Source of the DNA: Candidatus Zhuqueibacterota bacterium
GTDB taxonomy: Bacteria > Zhuqueibacterota > Zhuqueibacteria > Thermofontimicrobiales > Sulfurfontimicrobiaceae
DNA: 33,240 bases
Direction: 5' to 3'
NCBI GenBank assembly: GCA_016927835.1
Contig: JAFGMA010000121.1
Span: 1 to 33,240 of the forward strand
The notes beneath the pieces were generated by a model that did not search any database, was not told the DNA's origin, and saw only the letters and a program-made list of their open reading frames with translations. Below are positions 1 through 7,367 of the stretch, one piece after another. Position numbers and translations under genes: made by a program. Position 1 is the stretch's first letter; every line of letters starts with the position of its first letter.

Positions 1-329
1 GGTCCCAGGAAAAATATATTTTCACCTTTTTCAATAAATTGACAACTGGCTAACTCGCGAATAGAGGCAGCGTTTATTGACGGATTAAACGTCAGGTCGA
101 ATGATTCTAATGTTTTTTCAACTCCCATATTGGCTTGTTTGATGAGCGGTCAAGCTTTGCCATGTTTCGTTCGTTGCACGCCGCTTTCAATTTCATCGGT
201 TACTAACATGGTCAGGAATTCAGAATAGGATAATTGGTTTTGTTGGGACTCCAGAATTCTCAAATCAATATGGTCCAGCATCCCTGAGAGTTTGAGTCGT
301 TTGAGTTGAGCTTTTAATTGATTGATCAT
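1..329 (-). pseudogene. istB: IS21 helper ATPase IstB, N-terminal part, with in-frame stop
   Basis: IstB is the AAA+ ATPase that assists the IstA transposase. The reading frame opens with INQLKAQLKRLKLSGMLD, the typical IstB N-terminus. It meets a TGA at 150-152 and continues in the same frame with KQANMGVEKTLESFD and then RELASCQFIEKGENIFFLGP, just before the expected Walker A, which lies outside the window. Family members have a basic residue where the TGA falls, so a CGA to TGA change is the simplest explanation. I chose ATG 329 because AAGGA lies about 9 bases upstream; an ATG six codons earlier (347) is also possible. The start is 42 bases from the end of istA, as expected for an istAB operon. 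It is almost certainly non-functional. Confidence 0.85.
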
Positions 330-370
330 GAATGATATTCCTTTCATTAAGTGTTTGATAAAAACTAATT

Positions 371-1524
371 TTATTCGGATTGATCATGTATGAAATAGCC
401 CATGGTTCTAACAAATTCCAGGGTTTGTTCGGACATGGGTAATGCCAATTGGGATGGTTTATTTTGGTCGATTAAGTACTGTAGTAATTGTCTAAACTTT
501 TTAGGAGTCACTTGTATGTTTTTTTCTAGAGCATAAGCCGCTGCGTTCTCAATGAGAGCATGTTCCCATTTATCAATCAACGCGATGAGTGCCTGTGCTT
601 TTCTTAAATTGATGAACGCATGCGGTTGTAAGGTTCGGCGGATTAATTTTTGAAATGACGGTCCGACAGCAGCTGCTCGTTGTTGTAAAAATCCTGGCAG
701 CCCATCGTCCAAAGCGGCTTTAACGTTCCTGGGAAAATCACCCCAGTCAGTATGCCGGTAATTTTCGGTGACCACGTGTTGTTTGATGAGTTGTTCCTGG
801 TAGAAAATGGCGATGATTTTATACACATTTCTGAGCCAGAGTTTTTTACCAATATAGGCATGCGGAACCGAATATGCTTTTTTATCAAATTGCACGTAAT
901 GGTCGGCATGTACGGTCACTTCTTTCCATCTGGGAATACAAAACGGTTCAGGGGGCAGCGATTTTAACGCTGGTTGTTCTTTGTCAATAAAAACGTGATA
1001 CGGCTTTAGTCCGGTTGTGCCATGCTTTTTTTTGTCCATATTCTTCACGACACCATTGTTTAATTTTTTGATTGGCTTGATTTATATCCAGCCTTTCATT
1101 GAGCGCCACCATTTTTCGGAATTGGTCTCTGACAGTCTGTACATCGCGTTCGACCTTTGCTTTTCCTTTTGGATCAGCGACGCGGCAGGGGTCCAGAAAA
1201 CAATCATAATATTCTGCCATTTCCCGGTACGAACGATTGAACTGTGGGTCATAAAGATCGGGTTTGATAACACCGCTTTTAAGATTGTCCAATACAATTC
1301 GGAGCGGGACACCACCGAAAAATTCCAGCATCTTCACGTTGCTGGATACAAAACTAACCTGGTCTTGGCGGTAAACAAATTCCACGTATTTGTGACGGCT
1401 GTGCGATAAGGTCGCGATAAAAGCGTACACCGTTTTTCTTTTCATGCTTAAAGGGTCGTATAAGAGTCCCATTTTGGCATAATCAATTTGAACTTCGCTG
1501 CCGGGTGTCACTGCCCTGAAACTA
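371..1524 (-). pseudogene. istA: IS21 transposase IstA, 5'-truncated and frameshifted
   Basis: IstA is a DDE transposase. The DDE core is visible in the upstream frame (984-1511): the first Asp in GSEVQIDYAKMG, the second in IVLDNLKSG and the Glu in KAKVERDVQTVRDQF. The C-terminal part (Mu-type beta-barrel region and basic tail) is in another frame (371-1048). The two frames join at a run of eight A (minus strand, about 1026-1033). Removing one A would give a continuous EEYGQKKHGTTGLKPYHVF. About 130-150 N-terminal residues that should carry the helix-turn-helix are absent, because the similarity stops near 1511-1530. With the istB nonsense codon next door, decay is more likely than programmed frameshifting. 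Confidence 0.85.
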
Positions 1525-1862
1525 ACGATCGAGGAATTGGGTGTCGTTACCAGCGGCGATACAACCGCTAAATTTATGAGAGATAAAGGCGCAATTTTAT
1601 ATCAGAATTCCCCCAATCCGTTCAATCCGCAAACCTGTTGAATTTTCACCTCGCTGATGGCGGCGAAGTTAACTTATCTATTTATAATGTGCTGGGCGAA
1701 CGTGTAAGGACGTTGATAAATTCGCAGCTTCGGGCAAAGCAGCATCAAATTATATGGTATGGTACCAATGACGAGGGTATTCGGATTTCTTCAGGTATTT
1801 ATTATGCAATTCTTGTATCTGAAACCGCAAGAATTTCAAAAACAATGGTTTTGTTGGATTAA
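1525..1862 (+). pseudogene. C-terminal sorting domain (T9SS/FlgD-like) of a lost exported protein, frameshifted
   Basis: This is the only coding remnant on the plus strand. The first frame reads LYQNSPNPFNPQT, the signature that opens the C-terminal sorting tail of FCB-group exported proteins, and then hits TGA at about 1639. The next frame continues with NFHLADGGEVNLSIYNVLGE and ends in SGIYYAILVSE plus a short tail, the rest of the same Ig-like domain. One base appears to be missing at ACCTG near 1635; an added C would give PQTLLNFHLADGG. The whole N-terminal part of the protein is gone, and the join with the IS21 remnant lies at about 1510-1530. It resembles the intact tails of the two large proteins at 9.7-18.6 kb but is not a recent copy of either. 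Confidence 0.75.
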
Positions 1863-1935
1863 TTTCTTTAGAAAGCCTTCCCGGTTGATTTTGATGGGAT
1901 AGCGTTTTCCTGGCAGGTGTTGTCAAAGCAATTAT

Positions 1936-2802
1936 TCAGCTTTTAAAAAAATGCCGCGTTTTTTCACCCAATTTTGCCAATAGCCACCTCACCCGCGAAA
2001 CGGGCTGCTTCAGGTAGCTTTCCCATTTTCTCGCGTAATTCATGAAAAAAAGATCATCCGTAATCTGCCACAGAATTTTCATCAGCCGGACATGCATATC
2101 GTGATACATCGCTGAAGCCAGCCGACGCGACGCATGTAAATCATAGCGCGTCCAGAATCCGGTATCATAGCGCTGCAAATTTCGTCTCAGCCCGTCGATG
2201 GCTTGGTGAAAAACCTGTTCAATATCTGAATCCCGGGAATGCAAAAACAGATCATAAACACCCAGTAGCGCCATGATCCCTCCGTTCAACACGTGTGAGG
2301 GGGGATCCGACGGAAATTCTTCCAGCGAAATCGATCCGTCCGGGAAACTGGCGCAAACGCCGCCATCTGAAACAGAATGAAAGAATACACGGCTTGCTTT
2401 TTGGGCGATTTCAAGGTAATCCTGATTCGGTGAAAACAAATTCGCGCGCAACAGCAACGATATGGCTTCTCCCTGAGCCATCGCCGAAATCCAGGGCGCT
2501 GAGATTTTATAAATCTCGATATCGAAATCATAATACCACACCGCTGCACCATGAGAACCATCTCGCCGATTTTCAAGCAACCAGTCCGCCATCGTTGAAG
2601 CCAGATTTAAATAGCGCTTTTCGCCGGTTGCAGAAAAAAGATCGCTGTTGAAAAGCCCGTACTGGGCTATGGTGACGGGATTGTAGCGCAGCCCCAATTT
2701 TTTGCCATAATCAACACGCGGGCATCCTTTCGAATCATAATGATACGTGCTGAAATCTTCAATCCCTTCCCAAGGAAAATAATACGTTGGCGGAACTGTC
2801 AT
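1936..2802 (-). CDS. D-glucuronyl C5-epimerase-like domain protein
   Basis: The 288-residue product matches the C-terminal catalytic module of D-glucuronyl C5-epimerases, which in animals turn glucuronic into iduronic acid in heparan sulfate. Recognisable blocks are RYNPVTIAQYGLFN (about 40-55), the PWISAMAQGEAISLLLRA helix, SHVLNGGIMALLGVYD, and the RYDTGFWTRYDL block followed by RLASAMYHDMHVRLMKILW. No signal peptide is seen, so it is probably cytosolic and may act on an activated or lipid-linked glycan; the substrate is unknown. The ATG overlaps the stop of an upstream 52-codon ORF as ATGA, so the real N-terminus may lie in that frame. It ends with TGA, which shows that TGA is used as a normal stop here. 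Confidence 0.8.
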   Translation of the reverse strand: MTVPPTYYFPWEGIEDFSTYHYDSKGCPRVDYGKKLGLRYNPVTIAQYGLFNSDLFSATGEKRYLNLASTMADWLLENRRDGSHGAAVWYYDFDIEIYKISAPWISAMAQGEAISLLLRANLFSPNQDYLEIAQKASRVFFHSVSDGGVCASFPDGSISLEEFPSDPPSHVLNGGIMALLGVYDLFLHSRDSDIEQVFHQAIDGLRRNLQRYDTGFWTRYDLHASRRLASAMYHDMHVRLMKILWQITDDLFFMNYARKWESYLKQPVSRVRWLLAKLGEKTRHFFKS

Positions 2803-2957
2803 CTTGCTTTGAAATTCCTGTTGCGTGACTCTTCAATGAATCCTGAGCACATTCTGGGCATATCTGCGTTGTATTTTGAAAAAAAATCCCAGTCTCGAGC
2901 AAACAATTCCCTGTTAACGATACTCAGCGGCTTTCGTTCCCGATTTTGCTGGGGCAT
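2799..2957 (-). CDS. Short ORF (52 codons) overlapping the epimerase start, unknown
   Basis: This short frame starts with MPQQNRERKPLSIVNRELF and contains ARDWDFFSKYNADMPRM. It ends in a TGA that shares bases with the ATG of the C5-epimerase-like gene (ATGA). It begins 27 bases after the URO-D-family gene. The composition looks protein-like and rich in R, D, F and W. Two readings fit: a small coupled gene, or the true N-terminus of the epimerase separated by a single lost base. Other frames in this window are clearly broken, so the second is quite possible. No ribosome binding site is obvious. I do not recognise a family. Confidence 0.4.
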   Translation of the reverse strand: MPQQNRERKPLSIVNRELFARDWDFFSKYNADMPRMCSGFIEESRNRNFKAR

Positions 2958-2984
2958 AATAATTTTGAGTTCGCCGGAAATGAA

Positions 2985-4004
2985 TTATAACTCAGGCGGA
3001 TTTTTGAATTTAAGGAGCGCCTCTGTCTGAGCAGCCAGATTTTCCGACGGTGTTTTATCAGGAATTTCGCATCCTGCTGCAATTATGCAGCGGTTGCCCC
3101 CCGCGCGCAAACACGCCTTAACAGCATCTTGAACATCGGTGGGCGTTCCCCGGAGCATGATCGCGACTGGATCGAAATTGCCACAAACTGCAGGACCAGC
3201 GCCAAAAATTCGCGTCGCCTGTGCCATATTCACCATCCAGTCAATATCGATGATATCTGCACCGGTTTCAGGCATCGAATGAAGAATATTGGTCGTATCT
3301 CCGCAAATGTGCAGCCGGCAAAGCGCTCCGACTTCGTGAACGGCAGCAAAAATTTTCTGTTCAAATGGTAAAGCATATTTTGCGTACATCACCGGCGAAA
3401 TTTGAGACGCAACTGCATCCCCCAAACCGATGATGTCTGCGCCGGCTTCGACTTGCGCCCGTGCAAACGCGATTTCGATAGCTGCACAAAATTCCAGCAG
3501 CTCAAGCACCCAATCAGGACGATCATATAAATCCTGAAGCAACCAATTGACGCCACGCAAAACAGCCGCTTCAGCCAGCGCACCTTCAATCCAGCCCATG
3601 ACCGGAATCTCGCTGCCCACGAGTTGCTTCAACCGCCGAATAGCTTCGATCCTGTCGCTCATACGACGCCCGGCGGAAGGTGGGACGGCTTCAAGATTTT
3701 TAATCTGAACGGGATCGTTGATGAGCGGTGTGACGCAAATTGGAAGTTCATCCTCCGGGAAAATGATGTTTGCGCCCAGATCGGCTGCCTCTCGATAGGG
3801 ATCGGAGATCGCCTGTACAATATCGAGCTTGAAGTGGCGCTGAACAGCGAGATTCGCCTCGCACAAGACGCGGTGATCGAGATAATAACGGGATAGCGGC
3901 TGCCCGATATAATGCGCGGCAAACGTCATCATGATATTGAAATTAGGCGGGCGATCAACCGGCGCTCCCCGGAGCCGGCTTCTGAAACGTTCGTTCGAAT
4001 TCAC
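2985..4004 (-). CDS. Uroporphyrinogen decarboxylase-family protein (MtaA/CmuA-type methyltransferase relative)
   Basis: The 339-residue protein has the URO-D TIM-barrel layout. The zinc-ligand pattern of the cobalamin-dependent methyltransferase branch is present: His232-x-Cys234 in LHICGDTTN and a late Cys312 in AAGCEIPDKTP. Real HemE enzymes lack this HxC...C set, so a role in corrinoid methyl transfer is more likely than haem synthesis. Family enzymes pass methyl groups between a corrinoid protein and a thiol such as coenzyme M or methylated substrates. No corrinoid protein or methyltransferase partner is in the window, so the substrate cannot be named. The start is GTG at 4004 with only a weak purine stretch upstream. 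It lies 52 bases after DUF1854 and 27 bases before the 52-codon ORF. Confidence 0.8.
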   Translation of the reverse strand: MNSNERFRSRLRGAPVDRPPNFNIMMTFAAHYIGQPLSRYYLDHRVLCEANLAVQRHFKLDIVQAISDPYREAADLGANIIFPEDELPICVTPLINDPVQIKNLEAVPPSAGRRMSDRIEAIRRLKQLVGSEIPVMGWIEGALAEAAVLRGVNWLLQDLYDRPDWVLELLEFCAAIEIAFARAQVEAGADIIGLGDAVASQISPVMYAKYALPFEQKIFAAVHEVGALCRLHICGDTTNILHSMPETGADIIDIDWMVNMAQATRIFGAGPAVCGNFDPVAIMLRGTPTDVQDAVKACLRAGGNRCIIAAGCEIPDKTPSENLAAQTEALLKFKNPPEL

Positions 4005-4056
4005 ATTTTTTCTCTATTTTTAATCTATACAAAAACTGCTTTTTTGAGGAACAACT

Positions 4057-4581
4057 TCAGATATACCTCGAAAGCAGCGCCAGGCTGCGCGAATCGAGTT
4101 CGTTGCGCTGATGAATTTCGAAGCGATTGTTTTCGATATCCGTTATTAAATAGCCGGTTTTGGTTTCTTTCAAGCAGGTATGCAGTTGCCGGGTGATAAA
4201 AACCTTCGGACCGCGATCGGTTTCAGTATCCCATTCAATGATGCTCATTTTCTCCTGGAGCGAATTGATTTTGAGAATTCTCGGCAAAAAATACCTTTTA
4301 TGCAATTCATCCGACAACAATGCCCTGGATTGTCGGTCGAGTTGTTTCGGATCGCGGATGATGCCCAGTTCGTTGCCGTCGAGATCGCGCAGGCTAATGT
4401 ATCGATTTCGCATCGTAAACGGGAAGGCAACCATGGGGATTACCCGCAGGCACGTCCGATCATCTCTGATCGTCATCCGAAGCGCATCGCCGGCGCGAAA
4501 AATATGCAACTTTTCCGCTTCTAAAAAGTTGAGTTGATATTCATTTGCATCCGAAAACGCATCCATTTTATTATCCGCCAT
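4057..4581 (-). CDS. DUF1854 protein, partner of the upstream ABC transporter
   Basis: The 174-residue protein fits the DUF1854 family: an early MTIRDDRTCLRVIPMVAFPF block, then RYISLRDLDGNELGIIRDP, and a C-terminal ITDIENNRFEIHQRNELDSR block. No signal peptide or membrane segment is seen. DUF1854 proteins typically sit next to ABC exporters with an N-terminal extension, including those named after cyanophycin metabolism. Here the start codon is two bases after the stop of such a transporter, so the pair is almost certainly co-translated. The biochemical role is unknown; a cytosolic accessory or regulatory subunit is inferred from the neighbourhood. A second ATG lies five codons downstream and cannot be excluded as the start. 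Confidence 0.8.
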   Translation of the reverse strand: MADNKMDAFSDANEYQLNFLEAEKLHIFRAGDALRMTIRDDRTCLRVIPMVAFPFTMRNRYISLRDLDGNELGIIRDPKQLDRQSRALLSDELHKRYFLPRILKINSLQEKMSIIEWDTETDRGPKVFITRQLHTCLKETKTGYLITDIENNRFEIHQRNELDSRSLALLSRYI

Positions 4582-4583
4582 GA

Positions 4584-6794
4584 TTAACCATCCACTGCTT
4601 TAATTTTTGACATTTCGCTTTGGAGTTGAACCAGCTTATAATATGCTCCCTGTGTTTTCATCAATTCATCATGGGTTCCTGTTTCAACCACTTTGCCTTC
4701 TTTCAAAACAACTAGGCGGTCCGCGTTTCTCAAAGTGGACAACCGGTGGGCGATGGCGAAAGTGGTTCGACCTTTCACCAATCGCGCCAGGGCTTCCTGA
4801 ATTTTCTTTTCCGTTTCGGTATCGACCAGCGAGGTGGCTTCATCAAGAATCAAAATCCTCGGATTGCGAAGCACTGCCCTGGCAATGGACACCCGCTGTC
4901 GTTCGCCGCCGGACAACCGATGCCCTCGCTCACCAACGATGGTATCATACCCATCGGGAAATTTGATGATGAAATCATGTGCGTTGGCGATTTTCGCTGC
5001 CTGCATTATCTGCTCCGGCGTGGCACCGGGTTTGGCAAATCCGATATTCTCAGCAATCGAACCATTGAATAGAAACGGATTCTGAAGCACCATCCCGATT
5101 TGCCGCCGTAAATCCGAGAGCTTCATTTTTGTGATATCGGTATTATCGATTAAAATTTGCCCTTCGTCGGTTTTATAGAAACGGCAGATGAGGTTAGTCA
5201 TCGTTGTTTTACCAGCGCCGCTATGACCTACGAATCCGATCATTTCGCCTGCTTTGACGCTCAATTGAATGTCATATAAAACAGGTTTGTGCCGGTCATA
5301 GCCAAAAGTTACATTTTTAAAATCCACAGCACCCTGAATAACTTCGGCGGGTATAGAGATTGAATCATCGGGCACCTCAGGCTCCATATCGATTATCTCG
5401 AAAATTCTTTCCGCAGCTGCCAGCGAACGCGTTATCCAGTTCCAGACGCGGGTCACTGTATCCAGCGGTCCGTAAAACATGCCCAGGTAGGCGATAAACG
5501 CCATAAGCGTTCCCAGCGACATCTCCTGCCCCATCACCTGCCTGCCCCCGAAATACCATACGATCAGGCTGCCGATGCCCCATAAAAATGAGTATACAGG
5601 CGAGAAGGTGGACCAGACCTTAAATGCCTCCATGCTGGCTTCGGACAGGGAAAAGCTTTTTGCATCGAAGCGCTGATTTTCCAGCTTCTCCTGGGCGAAT
5701 CCCTTCACCACGCGAATCCCTGAAAGCGTGTCACTCAGGACAGCGGTCAATGTTGCCCGGCGATGTCTTGTTCGCCGGAACAAACTCCGAATAAATCGCC
5801 AGAGCATCCGCGTCAATGCAGCAACCAGCGGCGATGGCAACAGTGCCAGCAGCGCGAGTTGCCAATTCATCCAAAACAACATCGCTCCGATGCCGATCAG
5901 CATTAATAAATTGACGCCAAAATATTGAACTTCGAACGCCAGAAATCCCTGCATCTCCTGCGTATCACTGTTTACGCGGGAAATGAGTTCACCGGTGGTA
6001 TGCCGTTCAAAAAATCACAGCGGCATACTCTGAATCTTCTCAAAAAGTTGCGCCCGCAGGTTGTAGGTGATCCCGAATCCAAGCGAAGCGGTCATCCTGC
6101 CAATTGCGATTTGCAGCGCACTGCCAATGATGCGCATTCCTGCAAATGCCAATATGATCCATCCCAGAAGCGCGTAATTGGTTGAATTCAGTACGCGATC
6201 GATGAGAATTTTGGTAAAATACGGAGGCACCAGGTGAAAAGCGGTTCTGATGAGCATGATCCCGCCAATGCTCGCAGCCAGCACCCAATAAGGTTTCAGA
6301 TATGATACCAGGCGAATGATGGCTTTCCGCTTTTGAATGCACCTGGGACAGACATTGGTCCCTTTGGGCAATAGCATGTTGCATTTCGCGCAGCGCACCG
6401 GCTCCTCATCGGTTACCGGTTTCGGGTCTTCACCTTTGGCAATTTGATTCAGATACCTGGCGGCAGCAGTGAATTTAGTGGTGTGAACGTTGGAATATCG
6501 GATGAGTTCAACGAGTTCACCGTCCCTCGTCGTGGCTTCGAGGACACCGCTGCCAACAAGCGATTGGGCTTCAATTTTTGTCAATACCTCGATGCTGATA
6601 TTTTTTTCCTGCGAGATTGCACCATTGGTGCGGGCATAAACCGAGATGGTGCGGTCCATAAAAATAAGCCACTGCTCACCAAAAGAACCGTCGCGGGTGA
6701 GATCGCTGCCGATCGATATCAGAAGATCAACTTCGGATGTATATTTTTGAATTACGTCCAGAAAGGGTTGGGGAACGTCTTCCTTCAAAATCAT
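4584..6794 (-). pseudogene. ABC transporter (permease-ATPase fusion) with PH-like and zinc-ribbon extension, split by in-frame TGA
   Basis: As one frame this is about 736 codons, interrupted by TGA at codon 260 (6015-6017). Residues 1-120 form an extension resembling a PH-like domain. Next comes a zinc ribbon, CAKC...CPRC (Cys135, 138, 149, 152), then a six-helix exporter membrane domain and an ATPase with Walker A GHSGAGKTT, Q-loop VLQNPFLF, signature LSGGERQR, Walker B ILILDEATS and switch IAHRLSTL. The stop falls between QSMPL and FFERHTTGELISRVN, inside the first coupling region; relatives are continuous here. I chose ATG 6794 because AAAGGAG lies about 10 bases upstream; the frame stays open further up. 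The second half has no plausible own start before the middle of the membrane domain. It is a nonsense mutation, a base error or, much less likely, readthrough. Confidence 0.85.
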
Positions 6795-6979
6795 TGATGG
6801 ATATCTCCTTTTGCTGGCTCTCGCGGGAAGGCTGCAACGCAAATCCTGAGTTGCAGCGAAATATTTGCATCGAGGAAACGAAAAAGCCATAAATCTGGCG
6901 AGGCTTATGATTTATGAGTGATGCAGTGTCACCTGCTTATTGATATCCGCCGTAAGGTTGTTTTGGGGATGGATGTTGC

Positions 6980-7288
6980 TTAATCTTTTGCTTTTTTCTT
7001 CAGTTCCTGGCGCAATTTTGTGATCTCAGCCTGCAATTTTTCCACCTCATCCCGGGTTGCCAGGTTCATCTTCGTCATGGCAGTTTCAACTGCTTTCTCA
7101 ATCTGTGACTTAATTTCGCTTTTTGCGCTCTCCGACTTTTTCATCACGTCATCGATCAGTTGCCTGGCTTCTTTTTCCGTGAGTTTGCCGACTTTGACCA
7201 GTTCTTCACCGATTTCTTCAAGTTTCTCTTTGGTGGCAAATGCCAGCCCCACGCCTGTGTGCACAATTTTCTCAAACAGATCGCTCAT
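6980..7288 (-). CDS. Phasin-like / granule-associated coiled-coil protein
   Basis: A 102-residue helical protein. It opens with MSDLFEKIVHTGVGLAFATKE, followed by KLEEIGEELVKVGKLTEKEA and a long C-terminal coiled coil ending in a lysine-rich KLRQELKKKAKD. This layout is seen in phasin-like (PhaF/PhaI-type) proteins that coat polyhydroxyalkanoate granules. Many bacteria without PHA carry similar proteins of unknown role, and no PHA synthase is in the window. A strong AAGGAG site lies about 7 bases before the ATG. It follows AOR by 79 bases and probably shares its transcript. Family assignment is moderate and function is inferred. Confidence 0.65.
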   Translation of the reverse strand: MSDLFEKIVHTGVGLAFATKEKLEEIGEELVKVGKLTEKEARQLIDDVMKKSESAKSEIKSQIEKAVETAMTKMNLATRDEVEKLQAEITKLRQELKKKAKD

Positions 7289-7367
7289 AGGTTACTCCTT
7301 TCGAAAGTTAATCAATTCAAATCAGATTTTTAATCCGGGAAACCGGTACTCAATTATACGCTCTCAA

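Larger units (their letters stand above)
1..1524 (-). mobile_element. Degraded IS21-family insertion sequence, right part
   Basis: This is the remains of an IS21-type element with the usual istA-istB order, read leftwards. The transposase lacks its N-terminal helix-turn-helix region, and its frame breaks at about 1025-1033. The helper ATPase has an in-frame TGA at 150-152 and runs off the left edge. At about 1510-1530 the istA similarity gives way to an unrelated plus-strand sorting-domain fragment, so the outer end of the element is missing on this side. I saw no terminal inverted repeat or target duplication. The exact right boundary is uncertain by about 20 bases because both strands stay open across the join. 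Confidence 0.85.

Noticed and set aside
2985-4004. HemE (haem biosynthesis) call for the URO-D-family gene
   Set aside because: The HxC...C zinc pattern belongs to the methyltransferase branch, and no haem genes are nearby.
6905-6945. CRP/FNR-like half sites GTGA...TCAC
   Set aside because: The spacing is 7 and the flanks do not fit TGTGA-N6-TCACA, so it is too weak to call.
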